From contig NZ_JASGBJ010000005.1 of assembly GCF_030053415.1 (NCBI RefSeq), positions 1 to 64,000 of the forward strand: a DNA stretch of 64,000 bases. Direction: 5' to 3'. The notes beneath the pieces are model-generated. The model was not told where the DNA came from and did not search any database. It was given only the letters and a program-made list of their open reading frames with translations. A program made the position numbers and the translations under genes. Shown here in pieces: positions 1-8,923 of the stretch (the stretch's first letter is position 1; each line of letters begins with the position of its first letter). Origin of the DNA: Marinobacter sp. CHS3-4. Its GTDB lineage: Bacteria; Pseudomonadota; Gammaproteobacteria; Pseudomonadales; Oleiphilaceae.

Positions 1-112
1 ACGACCATAGCGGTCTGGAACCACCTGATCCCATCCCGAACTCAGCAGTGAAACAGACCAGCGCCGATGGTAGTGTGGCTTCTGCCCATGTGAGAGTAGG
101 TCATCGTCAGGC
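1..112 (+). rRNA. rrf: 5S ribosomal RNA, 5' end cut off by window edge
   Basis: The sequence matches bacterial 5S rRNA. It shows the conserved CCCATCCCGAACTCAG loop region near 32-47, the GAAAC segment after it, and the GAGAGTAGG stretch near 92-100. The 3' segment TCGTCAGG (about 104-111) would pair with the 5' end, of which only ACGA remains, so roughly four to six bases lie outside the window. It is presumably the last gene of an rRNA operon that extends to the left. No tRNA follows it before the terminator. Confidence 0.95.
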
Positions 113-126
113 TCCTAATACCCAAA

Positions 127-156
127 CCCCAGCACCTCAAGTGCTGGGGTTTTTTA
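127..156 (+). terminator. Rho-independent terminator of the rRNA operon
   Basis: A perfect 9-bp stem (CCCCAGCAC at 127-135, GTGCTGGGG at 141-149) with a 5-base loop is followed by a run of seven T (150-156). It sits about 15 bases after the 5S 3' end, as expected for the end of an rRNA operon. The minus-strand side has only a weak T-rich tail, so it is a poor terminator for the kinase gene that ends at 191. Confidence 0.93.
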
Positions 157-190
157 TTGGATGGAAGAAAAGAAGCCGGAATGTATGAAA

Positions 191-910
191 TCAGGGCAAC
201 CAGATTTCGAAAACACCGCCACCCAGTTCTCCGCCGTTGTGAAGGCGGATCGAGCCTTCTGTGTCACCTTCGCGGTGAAGCTTCGCTACGGAAGCGGCAA
301 AGAACAGACCCAGGCTGGTGCTGCCCGTGTTGAAATCCAGTGCTTTGAAATTTGGAGTGCCGGTGTGCTGCATGTTTTCGGGGTATCCGTGGCCGTCGTC
401 TTCCACTGCAATGACAAGGTAGCCATCCCGCTCTGCGGCTGTTAACCGGATCTTGGATTTGGTATAGCGAAGTGCATTGTTGATGGTGTTGTTCAACACG
501 CCTGTCAGAAGGTCCGCATCGAAAAAACCGTTGGTCTCTTCTGCATCCAGCTCGAACTCTATGCCCATGCCATCGAGAAGGGGGGTGTGCCGTGCCATGT
601 GTTCGGAGAGAAAATCCGGTACGAAATGCTCTTCAATATGCGCAGACAGGTTATTTTCGCCAAGCCTGTATATGCCCAGCAACTGCACCAGATCGCTGTG
701 CATGCGTTCCGCTTCGTATTGCAGCGTGTTAAACGAGGGTGTTTCGCCTAGCGCCTGATTCTGTTCACGACGCAAATCATCAAGGGTGTTAAGAAGCATT
801 CCCAGCGAGTTCTTCATGTCGTGGACAGCCGATGCCAGGACCATTGAAAAGTCGATCTCATGATCCGATTGCCGCGTTGTCTTTTGGGTTTCCGGATAAT
901 CAGAGGTCAT
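191..910 (-). CDS. Small soluble sensor histidine kinase
   Basis: 239-residue histidine kinase core with no membrane segment and no recognisable sensor domain. The phosphoacceptor is probably His30 in a short A-HDMKNSLG H-box. The ATPase domain has an N-box around Asn140-Asn144 (LNNTINNALRY), a G1 box DDGHG (171-175) and a G2-like GSTSLGLFF (about 196-204). The start overlaps the end of the receiver-TPR gene by 4 bases (ATGA), so the two are translationally coupled. Lacking its own input domain, it probably takes its signal from the receiver-TPR protein or the hybrid kinase upstream; this is inference. Last gene of the minus-strand signalling operon; no clear terminator follows. Confidence 0.85.
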   Translation of the reverse strand: MTSDYPETQKTTRQSDHEIDFSMVLASAVHDMKNSLGMLLNTLDDLRREQNQALGETPSFNTLQYEAERMHSDLVQLLGIYRLGENNLSAHIEEHFVPDFLSEHMARHTPLLDGMGIEFELDAEETNGFFDADLLTGVLNNTINNALRYTKSKIRLTAAERDGYLVIAVEDDGHGYPENMQHTGTPNFKALDFNTGSTSLGLFFAASVAKLHREGDTEGSIRLHNGGELGGGVFEIWLP

Positions 911-2547
911 GCACTCATTCCTTTCAGTTTCTGTCTCAATGACACCAGCCGACGATACTGGCGGTGTTGTTCTGGTAAGCTGTCGAGTCTCGCGATGTGC
1001 TTTTGGGCGTCCCGGATGAGAGATTGATCTTCTGATCCCTGATACTTCTTGATCAGAACCTGAGTGAGGTTCAGATTAAGGGCGGCGTGATCAGGGACAA
1101 TAGACAGGGCTTCCGAGAAGATCCTGATGGCTTCGTCCAGGTTCCCGTCTTCGAAGGCTTTGATCCCGTTTCGATTCAAAGAACGGGCTTTCAGCTTTTG
1201 TTGGAATCCAACGGGTTCATCCAGCAGATTTTCGATCTTCTGGAGCAGTGAGGGGTCGTTTTCGCAGCGGTGCGCCAACTTTCCGAGTAGCTGTTTTGCC
1301 TCATCGTGTTCGTCGAGGCGAAACAGGGTTTTCGCGTAATCAAGGCCCAGTTCCGGATCCAGGTTTTCTATAGTCGCGAGTTCGTCCTTTACGCTCTCCA
1401 GGGCTTTGTTCGCTTCTTTAAGGCTGCCCTGGCCGGCGTGAACCCTTGACTGAACAACCCTGCTTCGCAGTTTGACATTTTCCTCTTCTGGGAAGCGCCT
1501 TTCCATTCGCCGGAGTATGGCCAGCGCCTCCGAAGCCCAGCCCTGACCATCCGTTGAGGTGTCACCTTCGCTCAGATCGGACAGAGAACTGCCTAATTGC
1601 AGGTAGTGATCTGAACTGTCGTGAATAGAGTGTGTGCCAAGGGTGACGGTCTGACGCCAAGCGTCAGACGCCGTCGGAAGATCCTGGTTCGAGGTAGCCA
1701 GATTGGCCAGCTGTTTATGTCGAAGCAGCGCGTTGGGCGATAGGTCGGCGGCTTTTTCAAGTATCTTCTGGGCCTGCGTGGGTTGCCCTTTGCGCTCAAG
1801 AGCCTCGGCTAAAAGGTCGTAAGCCTCCATGTAGTCAGGGTGTTTTTCGACTAGATCGCTCAGGTTGGAGATGGCTTCTGGATAGTTTTCGGTTGCGACC
1901 TGAATGCGTCCCTTTCCCAGTCGGGCCCAGGACAGATCTCTTTGTCCCAGAACGTCGTCATAGATTTTCAGAGCGTGGCTAAAGTCGCCAACCTGAAAGT
2001 AGAGGTCGGCAAGTGTCTTCAGGAGCCAGGTTTTATATCTGGGCTGGGTTGGCAAATATTTCAGGCAGAGCGAAATGGCCTCGGGGTAGTTCTCAAGGTC
2101 GATTTCGCGGTTAATTGGAAGAAGGGCGTTGCGCTGTCTTATCAGACTGTCCAGACGCTTCTTAAGTACTGAACGGTTGATAGGTTTGGTCAGGTATGCA
2201 TCCGGCTGATATTCCCTGGCGCCCATGACCATTTCTTTTGAGGTTTCCGCAGTCACCATGAGAAAGATCGATGAGCGTTTCAGCAGTTTCTTGTGTCTCA
2301 GCTCTTCAAGAACGTGTTGACCGTTTTTTCCTTCCCCCAGGTTAAAATCGCAAAGCACCACATCGACATGATTATAGGCACAGTGCTGGATGGCAGGCGC
2401 TGCCTTGGCGAAGGTTTCGATGCGTTCAGCACCGCAGCTTCTGAGCATCTCACGAATGGAGACCCGAAAATTCTCGAAATCATCGATAACCAGGTAGCTT
2501 AATTTACCAAATGGATTGGCTGCCGATGTGGATTTTGTGTCAGTCAT
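907..2547 (-). CDS. Response regulator with TPR output (REC-TPR)
   Basis: 546 residues. Residues about 15-135 form a CheY-like receiver: acidic pair Asp22/Asp23, phosphoacceptor Asp67 in the motif VVLCDFNLGEG, a Thr near 100 and the conserved Lys in TKPINRSVL near 121. The rest (about 150-540) is a run of tetratricopeptide repeats with typical A-x-LGKGR and D-x-AYDLLAEALERKG elements, and there is no DNA-binding domain. Output is therefore probably by protein-protein contact. The start overlaps the hybrid kinase stop by 4 bases, and the small kinase gene overlaps its own stop by 4 bases. REC-TPR proteins are known in marine gammaproteobacteria, but I know of no assigned function for this one. 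Confidence 0.87.
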   Translation of the reverse strand: MTDTKSTSAANPFGKLSYLVIDDFENFRVSIREMLRSCGAERIETFAKAAPAIQHCAYNHVDVVLCDFNLGEGKNGQHVLEELRHKKLLKRSSIFLMVTAETSKEMVMGAREYQPDAYLTKPINRSVLKKRLDSLIRQRNALLPINREIDLENYPEAISLCLKYLPTQPRYKTWLLKTLADLYFQVGDFSHALKIYDDVLGQRDLSWARLGKGRIQVATENYPEAISNLSDLVEKHPDYMEAYDLLAEALERKGQPTQAQKILEKAADLSPNALLRHKQLANLATSNQDLPTASDAWRQTVTLGTHSIHDSSDHYLQLGSSLSDLSEGDTSTDGQGWASEALAILRRMERRFPEEENVKLRSRVVQSRVHAGQGSLKEANKALESVKDELATIENLDPELGLDYAKTLFRLDEHDEAKQLLGKLAHRCENDPSLLQKIENLLDEPVGFQQKLKARSLNRNGIKAFEDGNLDEAIRIFSEALSIVPDHAALNLNLTQVLIKKYQGSEDQSLIRDAQKHIARLDSLPEQHRQYRRLVSLRQKLKGMSA

Positions 2548-5500
2548 TGTTTCCGCTGCTTGAGAAGTTTATTAACCATAGCCCGCAGAGCGGCTGGTTT
2601 TACCGGCTTGTACAACACCTGATAGCCCCGGTTGATGGCGTCTTCCCGCACTTCGGGGGCCATATATCCTGTAATCAGAATGCCGGGAATGTTCATGTCC
2701 AGTTCCTTTCGAATTGAATCCATGGCATCCAGACCATTCTGATTATCATCAAGCTGGTAGTCGGCCAGAATGATGTCTGGTCGTTCGTTCTCCAGCTTGT
2801 TTCTGGCAGCTTCAAGGCTCTCGGCTGTCTTGATGTCGCAATCCCAGTTCGCCAGAAGTGCGGTCATGCCGTGCAGTATCGACGGGTCATTGTCGATACA
2901 GAGCACCTTTAGCCCTCCCAGACTGGACACCCGTCGGCTAGCAACATTCTGCTGTTTTGGGGTTGCTTCAGTTCGCTCCGGGACAGCCAGTGGCACGGTA
3001 ATGGAAAAGACGCTACCGATACCCTGCACAGAGCGCACATTGACCGGGTGATCCAGCATATTGCTGATCCGGTCGACGATCGCCAGGCCAAGCCCCAGGC
3101 CTTTTTGATCCCTGCCTTGCTGAAATCGCCGGAATTCCTCGAATATTTTTGCAATCTGATCGTCGGGAATTCCCGGCCCGGTGTCCCAGACCTCAATACG
3201 AATATAGCCGCGAAGTCGCCGACAGCCCAAAAGTATTCGTCCATTCGGAGTATAGCGAATGGCGTTCGAGAGGAAATTCTGGATGACCCGTCGCAAAAGC
3301 TTGGAATCCGACCGCACCCAGGCACGGCTTGGCACGACATGCAGGTCCAACCCTTGATCTTTCGCAATGGCAGAAAAATCATTGGCCAGATGACGCATGA
3401 TGTCATTAACAGGAAAGGTGCCTATGTCTGGTTCCAGGGCACCGGCATCCAGTTTGGAAATGTCCAACAGTGTGCTGATGATTTCCTCTGCCGCGCCCAG
3501 TGAGCTGTCGATGTGGTCTACCAGATCGGCGGTCTCGGAATCGGTCTTTTTGCCGGCCAGCGCTGAAGTGAACAGGCGGGCAGCGTTCAGAGGCTGAAGC
3601 AAATCGTGGCTGGCCGACGCCAGAAAACGGGTTTTGCTCTGGTTGGCCTGTTCCGCCACTGATTTGGCTTTCAGCATTTGTTCGTTGATAACCTGCAATT
3701 CCTGCGTGCGCTCTTTGACCCGTTGTTCCAGGTAGATGTTGGTTTCCTTCAGGGCCTGCTCTGTGCGACGCATGGACGTGATGTCCTGGAAGGTGGTGAC
3801 GTAGCCACCGCCGGGAATGGGGCTGCCATCAATACGGATGACAGTTCCGTCAGGTCGCTGACGCTCGTAGGACATGGGCAGGCCGTCGCGCATGCTGCTG
3901 CAGCGGTCCTCGATGATTTCATCGATGCGTGTGGCAGGTAGATTGGCGCTGGTAAGGTTGTACCGCATCAGGTCCTGAATTGGTCGCCCGACTCGCACAA
4001 ATCCGGTGGGGTAACCGAACATTTCCAGATAGCGATGGTTCCAAACCACCAACTGCTGCTGATTGTTAACCAGGGACACGCCCAGGCTGATGTTCTCGAT
4101 AGCAGACTGCAGGAGTTCCCTGCTGAAGGTCATTGCCTGCGATGCTTCGTCGACAATGCTCACCACATCCTCGATCTGCATATCGCGACCGGTGAGCGTG
4201 GACTCCAGCACCACCCGAGCGGTTGACGCACCAATCACCGATGCCAGTTGCCGCTCAATGAATTTCATCAAATGGGCAGACGCAGGACGCTGGGGATGCA
4301 GGCGAATGGCATTTCGCCGTTCGTAGTTACGGAAGATGGCTTCCGCGCGCTCTTCCCCCATGAACCGGTCCGTGATGGCTTGCAGATCCGAGGTCAAAAC
4401 CTCGCCTTGCCAGCTTTGCTGTTGGACAGTCTCAGCGCGGGGCTGTGGGTCATGGAAAAAAGACGCAATCTGAATTTTTTCTCTGACTCTTTGGCGGGTA
4501 AGCAATGACAGAAGCACATAAGTCGCCGTGTTGACCCCAAGGCTCCAGATGATGCCGTGGCTGATCTGGTCAAGCTCAAGACCAAACAAAGCGGTAGGTC
4601 TTGTCCAGCTCAGGCCGCCAATGCCATTGGTAATCAGCGTGTCGTTTAGCCAGCCAGTCGAGGCAAGCGCTGGAAGCAAAAGGGTATATCCCCACAGCAG
4701 GAAGCCCAGCCCAAGCCCCCAGATAGCGCCCTGATAGTTGCCGTTACGCCAAAGTATACCGCCCACCAACGCGGGCCCGAATTGGGCGGCTGCGGCAAAG
4801 GATAGCAGCCCAAATGCTGTCAGGCTGTAGTCCTCACCCGCCATTCTGTAGAAGCCGTAGGCTGTCAGCAGAATCACAAAAATGGCAATACGCCGAATGC
4901 TTAACAGCAGGTCGCTCAGGTCCGCACGCTTGTTCATCCTGGGCCGGAAAAATTTCAATAGCGCCGGCATGATGATTTCGTTGGAGATCATGGTGGAGAT
5001 GGCTACTGAACAAACGATAACCATGGCGGCAGCGGCAGAACCTCCCCCGAGAAAGGCCAGTATCGCCAGCCATTGTTCCCCGGCCAGAATCGGCAGGTTG
5101 AGAATCAGGATGTCAGGGTCTGCAGCGGACGCTTCAGCAGACAGCAACCCGGCGGCGGCAATAGGAAGCACGAAAGCGCTGGCAATCACCAGATAGATGG
5201 GCATGGCCCATCTGGCTGTCTCGAAATCTCGATGGTCGGTGTTCTCCACGACCATCACATGGAATTGGCGGGGCAAACAGATAATGGCCAGCATCGCCAC
5301 CAGCGTCTGAGTAATGAAGGCAGGTGCCTCAATACCGTCCGTGGTTAGCTTACCCATCAGATTCTTGTCGCTTACCTGCTGCCAGAGATCGCCAAAGCCG
5401 CCGTAGAGTCCATAACCGACGAACAGTCCCACGGCAACAAACGCAACGATCTTGATGATTGATTCGAAGGCGACGGCCTGAATCATGCCGCGATGGTGCT

Positions 5501-6059
5501 CGGTGGATTCCAGGTGACGCGTGCCGAACAGAACCGTGAAAATGGCCAGCGCCAGAGTGATGTACCAGGCAGAGTCGTTCCATGCCAAATTGCTGACGTA
5601 GTTGCTGGTATCTCCTGAAGAAAGGACATTGAAGCCCATCGAGATAGCTTTCAGTTGCAGGGCGATGTAGGGCACGCTGCCAATCAGCGCAAAAATGGCA
5701 ACCAGGGCAGCAAGCGACTGGGATTTGCCATAGCGCGAAGCAATAAAGTCAGCGATGGACGTGGTGTTGTTACGTTTGCTGATAAAGATGATGCGTCGGA
5801 GCAGGGGAGCGCCAAACACAAATATCAGCAATGGGCCAAGGTAGATCGGCAGATATCCCAGCCCCTCCTGGGTTGCGCGCCCGACGGCACCGTAGAAGGT
5901 CCATGATGTGAAATAGACCGCCAGAGAAAGCCCATAGATGTGTGTTCTGACCAGACGCCGACGGTAAAGTCCCGGATACTTGTCGCCGGCCCAGGCAATG
6001 AAAAACAGAACCGAAATGTAGGAAATTGAGATTAATACCAGTAGCCAGGCGCTGATCAT
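2544..6059 (-). CDS. SSF-PAS hybrid sensor histidine kinase/response regulator, CrbS/MxtR-like
   Basis: 1171 residues. Residues about 1-510 are a sodium:solute symporter (SSSF/PutP) fold with about 13 membrane helices. A linker follows, then a PAS domain (about 640-750), a coiled coil, a HisKA domain with phosphoacceptor His818 (SASHDLLQP), an HATPase domain with the GLGLGLAIV G-box, and a C-terminal receiver with Asp1100 in ILADYQLDD. The same architecture is found in CrbS of Vibrio and MxtR of Pseudomonas, which respond to acetate and control acs and symporter genes. The nearby symporter pair fits that role. The partner LuxR-type regulator (CrbR/ErdR) is not in the window. The ligand is inference; the domain order is seen directly. 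Confidence 0.9.
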   Translation of the reverse strand: MISAWLLVLISISYISVLFFIAWAGDKYPGLYRRRLVRTHIYGLSLAVYFTSWTFYGAVGRATQEGLGYLPIYLGPLLIFVFGAPLLRRIIFISKRNNTTSIADFIASRYGKSQSLAALVAIFALIGSVPYIALQLKAISMGFNVLSSGDTSNYVSNLAWNDSAWYITLALAIFTVLFGTRHLESTEHHRGMIQAVAFESIIKIVAFVAVGLFVGYGLYGGFGDLWQQVSDKNLMGKLTTDGIEAPAFITQTLVAMLAIICLPRQFHVMVVENTDHRDFETARWAMPIYLVIASAFVLPIAAAGLLSAEASAADPDILILNLPILAGEQWLAILAFLGGGSAAAAMVIVCSVAISTMISNEIIMPALLKFFRPRMNKRADLSDLLLSIRRIAIFVILLTAYGFYRMAGEDYSLTAFGLLSFAAAAQFGPALVGGILWRNGNYQGAIWGLGLGFLLWGYTLLLPALASTGWLNDTLITNGIGGLSWTRPTALFGLELDQISHGIIWSLGVNTATYVLLSLLTRQRVREKIQIASFFHDPQPRAETVQQQSWQGEVLTSDLQAITDRFMGEERAEAIFRNYERRNAIRLHPQRPASAHLMKFIERQLASVIGASTARVVLESTLTGRDMQIEDVVSIVDEASQAMTFSRELLQSAIENISLGVSLVNNQQQLVVWNHRYLEMFGYPTGFVRVGRPIQDLMRYNLTSANLPATRIDEIIEDRCSSMRDGLPMSYERQRPDGTVIRIDGSPIPGGGYVTTFQDITSMRRTEQALKETNIYLEQRVKERTQELQVINEQMLKAKSVAEQANQSKTRFLASASHDLLQPLNAARLFTSALAGKKTDSETADLVDHIDSSLGAAEEIISTLLDISKLDAGALEPDIGTFPVNDIMRHLANDFSAIAKDQGLDLHVVPSRAWVRSDSKLLRRVIQNFLSNAIRYTPNGRILLGCRRLRGYIRIEVWDTGPGIPDDQIAKIFEEFRRFQQGRDQKGLGLGLAIVDRISNMLDHPVNVRSVQGIGSVFSITVPLAVPERTEATPKQQNVASRRVSSLGGLKVLCIDNDPSILHGMTALLANWDCDIKTAESLEAARNKLENERPDIILADYQLDDNQNGLDAMDSIRKELDMNIPGILITGYMAPEVREDAINRGYQVLYKPVKPAALRAMVNKLLKQRKQ

Positions 6060-6069
6060 ATCCTGCTCT

Positions 6070-6573
6070 TTACTGACAGACGGTCTGGAGCAGCCTGTCT
6101 TTCGCTCCCAGCCGCTTCATATTATCGACCCTTGGCTTACCATCGGAGCCAACGGGCACCAATTCCCGGTTGCCGCAGTGCAGCAGGTGCACCTGATGTG
6201 ACACGACATCGGTGATTTTCTGCTCAAATCGATACAGGGTGAAATGGAATACCTCCTCGTTGCCTTCACTACGCTTGATGCTTTTGGTGTCAACGGTTGA
6301 AAAAGCGGTCACGTAGGGCGCAACAAATGTCCATGGGCGCCAGAGAATGCCGTCAGATTCTGTATCCACGATAACGGCTTCTTCTGGCAACTGAGACTGT
6401 TTCAGTTCGAACCAGGTGTACTCGCCATATATAAGGTAGCCCAGCATGCCGGCGCCGGCGAACACGGGAATGAGCCATTTCGGAGCTTTGTTGCCGGCAA
6501 CGGCGCGGATGCCGAGCGCAATGCCTGCTGCCCCCAGCCCGCAGAATATCGTGGCGATAAACGTCCAGAACAT
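6070..6573 (-). CDS. Small membrane protein of unknown function
   Basis: 167 residues. Two hydrophobic segments lie at the N-terminus (about 4-25 and 33-50), followed by a roughly 115-residue soluble part with no motif I recognise. It contains two cysteines, one of them near the C-terminal end (LQTVCQ). The gene is 10 bases upstream of the hybrid kinase and separated from the symporter gene by a terminator, so it is probably the first gene of the signalling operon. That placement suggests a role in membrane sensing or accessory contact with the kinase, but the sequence does not show this. Confidence 0.75.
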   Translation of the reverse strand: MFWTFIATIFCGLGAAGIALGIRAVAGNKAPKWLIPVFAGAGMLGYLIYGEYTWFELKQSQLPEEAVIVDTESDGILWRPWTFVAPYVTAFSTVDTKSIKRSEGNEEVFHFTLYRFEQKITDVVSHQVHLLHCGNRELVPVGSDGKPRVDNMKRLGAKDRLLQTVCQ

Positions 6574-6587
6574 AGATAGAATTCCCT

Positions 6588-6622
6588 CAAAAAAGAACGG
6601 GCTCCCTCAAGGAGGAAGCCCG
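6588..6622 (-). terminator. Rho-independent terminator after symporter operon
   Basis: On the minus strand, a GC-rich stem formed by 6611-6622 and 6598-6608 (CGGGCTTCC against its partner GGGAGCCCG) is followed by a T-rich tail ending near 6588. It lies 50 bases past the symporter stop and before the small membrane protein gene. It therefore separates the symporter transcript from the sensor operon, although some read-through is possible. Confidence 0.8.
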
Positions 6623-6671
6623 CTCGGTATTAACCTGCCAGCCAAGAGGCCGTTTCAGGTTGGTTTAGTAC

Positions 6672-8438
6672 TCAGTGGTCGTGAGCTGAGCCGGCCCCAC
6701 GTGGGTAACGGACGCTTTCGACCAGTTCCTGAATCTCAACCGGCGGTTCTTCAGTTGCATTGGATACAATGAAGGCTACCGTAAAGTTGACGACTGCACC
6801 AATCGCACCGATGGACAGTGGGGAGATGCCCAGTACCCAGTTTTCAGGGGTATCTGCCAGGTTGTTGGTGCCAGGAATGAACAGCCAGCCCTTGTAGACG
6901 AATATGTAGGTCAGCGTGAAGGCCAGACCGCTCAACATGCCGGCAATGGCGCCAACGTTGTTCACCCGCTTGGAGAAGATCCCCATCATCAGGGCAGGGA
7001 ACAACGATGCGGCCGCAATACCAAAGGCCAGTGCCACCACCTGCGCCGCGAACCCGGGCGGGTTTGCACCCAGATAGGTTGCGACGACGATCGCGACTGC
7101 CATTGATATCCGCGCTGCCATCAATTCCCCTTTATCCGTTATGCTGGGATTGATTCGCCCTTTTATCAGGTCGTGACTGACTGCCGAGGATATCGCCAGC
7201 AACAGACCGGCCGCTGTCGACAAGGCTGCTGCCAGACCACCCGCGGCGATCAGGCCGATGACCCAGCCGGGCAGGTTGGCAATCTCCGGGTTGGCCAGTA
7301 CCAGGATGTCCCTGTTAACGACCAGCTCGTTGCCGTTCCAGCCACGGGATTCGGCTTCATCCTCAAATGCTGGCGTGTCGTTGTACAGCTGAATACGGCC
7401 GTCGTTGTTCTTGTCTTCAAAGGTGATCAGCCCGGTGATTTCCCACTCTTTGATCCAGTTCGGGCGCTCATCGTACTCAAGCGGTGCCGCTGCCGTGCCA
7501 TCAGGATAGATGGTGGTCATCAGGTTCAGGCGGGCCATGGATGCAACGGCCGGAGCAGTCAGGTACAGCAGTGCAATGAATACCAGAGCCCAACCACCAG
7601 ACCAGCGGGCATCGGCTACTTTCGGTACCGTGAAGAAGCGGATGATCACGTGTGGCAAGCCGGCAGTACCGATCATCAGGGTCAACGTAAACAGAACCAT
7701 GTTCAGTTTATTGTCGACATCCGCCGTGTACTCGTTGAAGCCCAGATCAGTGATGACCTGGTTCAATTTCTGGAGCAGAGGCAAGCCCGATTCGGTGTGG
7801 GTCGAGAACAGTCCCAGGCCCGGAATCGGATTGCCTGTCAGCTGCAACGAGATGAACACCGCAGGAATGGTGTAAGCGATGATAAGCACGCAGTACTGGG
7901 CAACCTGGGTATAAGTGATGCCCTTCATGCCGCCCATGACGGCGTAGAGGAAAATCACCACCGCAGCGATCATCAGTCCCATCGTGGAATCGACTTCCAG
8001 GAACCGGGAGAAGGCAACACCGGCACCGGCCATCTGTCCGATTACGTAGGTGACCGAAGCCACGATCAGGCAGATAACGGCAACCAAACGGGCATTCTGG
8101 CTGTAGTAGCGATCACCAATAAATTCGGGAACGGTGAACTTACCAAACTTACGCAGATAAGGCGCAAGCAACATCGCCAGCAGAACATAACCACCGGTCC
8201 ACCCCATCAGGAAGGTGGAGTTGGCATAGCCGCCTGCCGCAATCAGGCCCGCCATGGAGATGAACGATGCTGCGGACATCCAGTCAGCACCGATTGCTGC
8301 GCCGTTGGTGATCGGATGAACACCGCCACCGGCCACATAGAAATCACTGGTACTACCGGCTTTCGCCCAGATGGCGATACCGATATAGAGGGCAAAGGAG
8401 CCGCCTACGAATAATAGATTGATATAAAACTGGTCCAT
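6672..8438 (-). CDS. Sodium:solute symporter large subunit, VC_2705 subfamily (acetate permease-like)
   Basis: 588-residue SSF transporter with about 13 to 14 membrane helices. It keeps the family features ADWMSAASFISMAG in helix 2, GGMKGITYTQVAQY, and an unusually long hydrophilic loop (about 320-380, rich in acidic and aromatic residues) typical of the VC_2705 subgroup. That subgroup always occurs with a DUF4212 small subunit, which is present 5 bases upstream. Related ActP proteins carry acetate and other short-chain carboxylates with sodium. The start is chosen at the ATG with GAGGAG just upstream. A terminator follows at 6588-6622. The substrate is inferred from family and from the neighbouring CrbS-like sensor. 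Confidence 0.9.
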   Translation of the reverse strand: MDQFYINLLFVGGSFALYIGIAIWAKAGSTSDFYVAGGGVHPITNGAAIGADWMSAASFISMAGLIAAGGYANSTFLMGWTGGYVLLAMLLAPYLRKFGKFTVPEFIGDRYYSQNARLVAVICLIVASVTYVIGQMAGAGVAFSRFLEVDSTMGLMIAAVVIFLYAVMGGMKGITYTQVAQYCVLIIAYTIPAVFISLQLTGNPIPGLGLFSTHTESGLPLLQKLNQVITDLGFNEYTADVDNKLNMVLFTLTLMIGTAGLPHVIIRFFTVPKVADARWSGGWALVFIALLYLTAPAVASMARLNLMTTIYPDGTAAAPLEYDERPNWIKEWEITGLITFEDKNNDGRIQLYNDTPAFEDEAESRGWNGNELVVNRDILVLANPEIANLPGWVIGLIAAGGLAAALSTAAGLLLAISSAVSHDLIKGRINPSITDKGELMAARISMAVAIVVATYLGANPPGFAAQVVALAFGIAAASLFPALMMGIFSKRVNNVGAIAGMLSGLAFTLTYIFVYKGWLFIPGTNNLADTPENWVLGISPLSIGAIGAVVNFTVAFIVSNATEEPPVEIQELVESVRYPRGAGSAHDH

Positions 8439-8443
8439 TGCGT

Positions 8444-8707
8444 TTACTCCTCATGTACGCCGAATTTTTCATCGAGCTTGTTCATGCGCCAGGCATAATG
8501 AAAAATCAGAGCGATGAAGGTAAGAATGGAGCCCTGCTGGGCAAACCAGAAACCGAGGTCGGTTCCGCCAATCGGAATGCCTGCCAGCATGGGCCGGAGT
8601 AGGATGGCAAAGCCATACGAAACCAGCGCCCAGACAACCAGGCTTCCAAATATTAGGCGGAGATTAGCCTTCCAGTAGGCTTCAGCGTCGTAGCTATGAC
8701 CTGACAT
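8444..8707 (-). CDS. Symporter small subunit (DUF4212)
   Basis: 87 residues with two membrane helices (about 18-38 and 53-75) and the DUF4212 pattern YWKANLRL at the start and a short charged tail MNKLDEKFGV. Members of this family are encoded just before the VC_2705-type symporter and are thought to act as its small subunit; the same layout is seen here, with a 5-base gap. An AGGAGTG ribosome binding site precedes the ATG. It is the first gene of the transport operon; the upstream 216 bases carry the likely control region. Confidence 0.9.
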   Translation of the reverse strand: MSGHSYDAEAYWKANLRLIFGSLVVWALVSYGFAILLRPMLAGIPIGGTDLGFWFAQQGSILTFIALIFHYAWRMNKLDEKFGVHEE

Positions 8708-8780
8708 AGGATCACTCCTGTTTTGTTGTTGTAGTGGTGCGTTTTTTGGTGGTACGTGAACGTTCTTATTGCTTTTCGAA

Positions 8781-8860
8781 TTGACGGTCCTTTCTTGACC
8801 GCTAGTCCTAATTGACTTTACCCGTCAATAGCGGGATAGATATTGGCAAAAGGTCTAATT
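8781..8860. promoter_or_regulatory. Candidate regulator-binding cluster before the symporter operon
   Basis: The gap between the symporter operon and the exonuclease gene holds three TTGAC words (8781, 8795, 8812) at 14- and 17-base spacing, an inverted copy GTCAA at 8824-8828, and two similar words AGTCCTAATT (8804-8813) and GGTCTAATT (8852-8860). Repeats of this sort are typical of sites for LuxR-type response regulators. The symporter would be an expected target of a CrbS/MxtR-type pathway, but the actual regulator and its site are not established by the sequence. Confidence 0.35.
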
Positions 8861-8923
8861 CTCGGGTACTTATGCCGGATTGAGAGATTCTTGAGAGCGA
8901 TGAAGCGGCGGTATTGCTGGCGT

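Noticed and set aside
7173..8414. 413-codon open frame on the plus strand opposite the symporter
   Set aside because: It is a mirror of the GC-rich symporter gene. The translation is rich in Gln, His and Arg with no domain, and no ribosome site fits.
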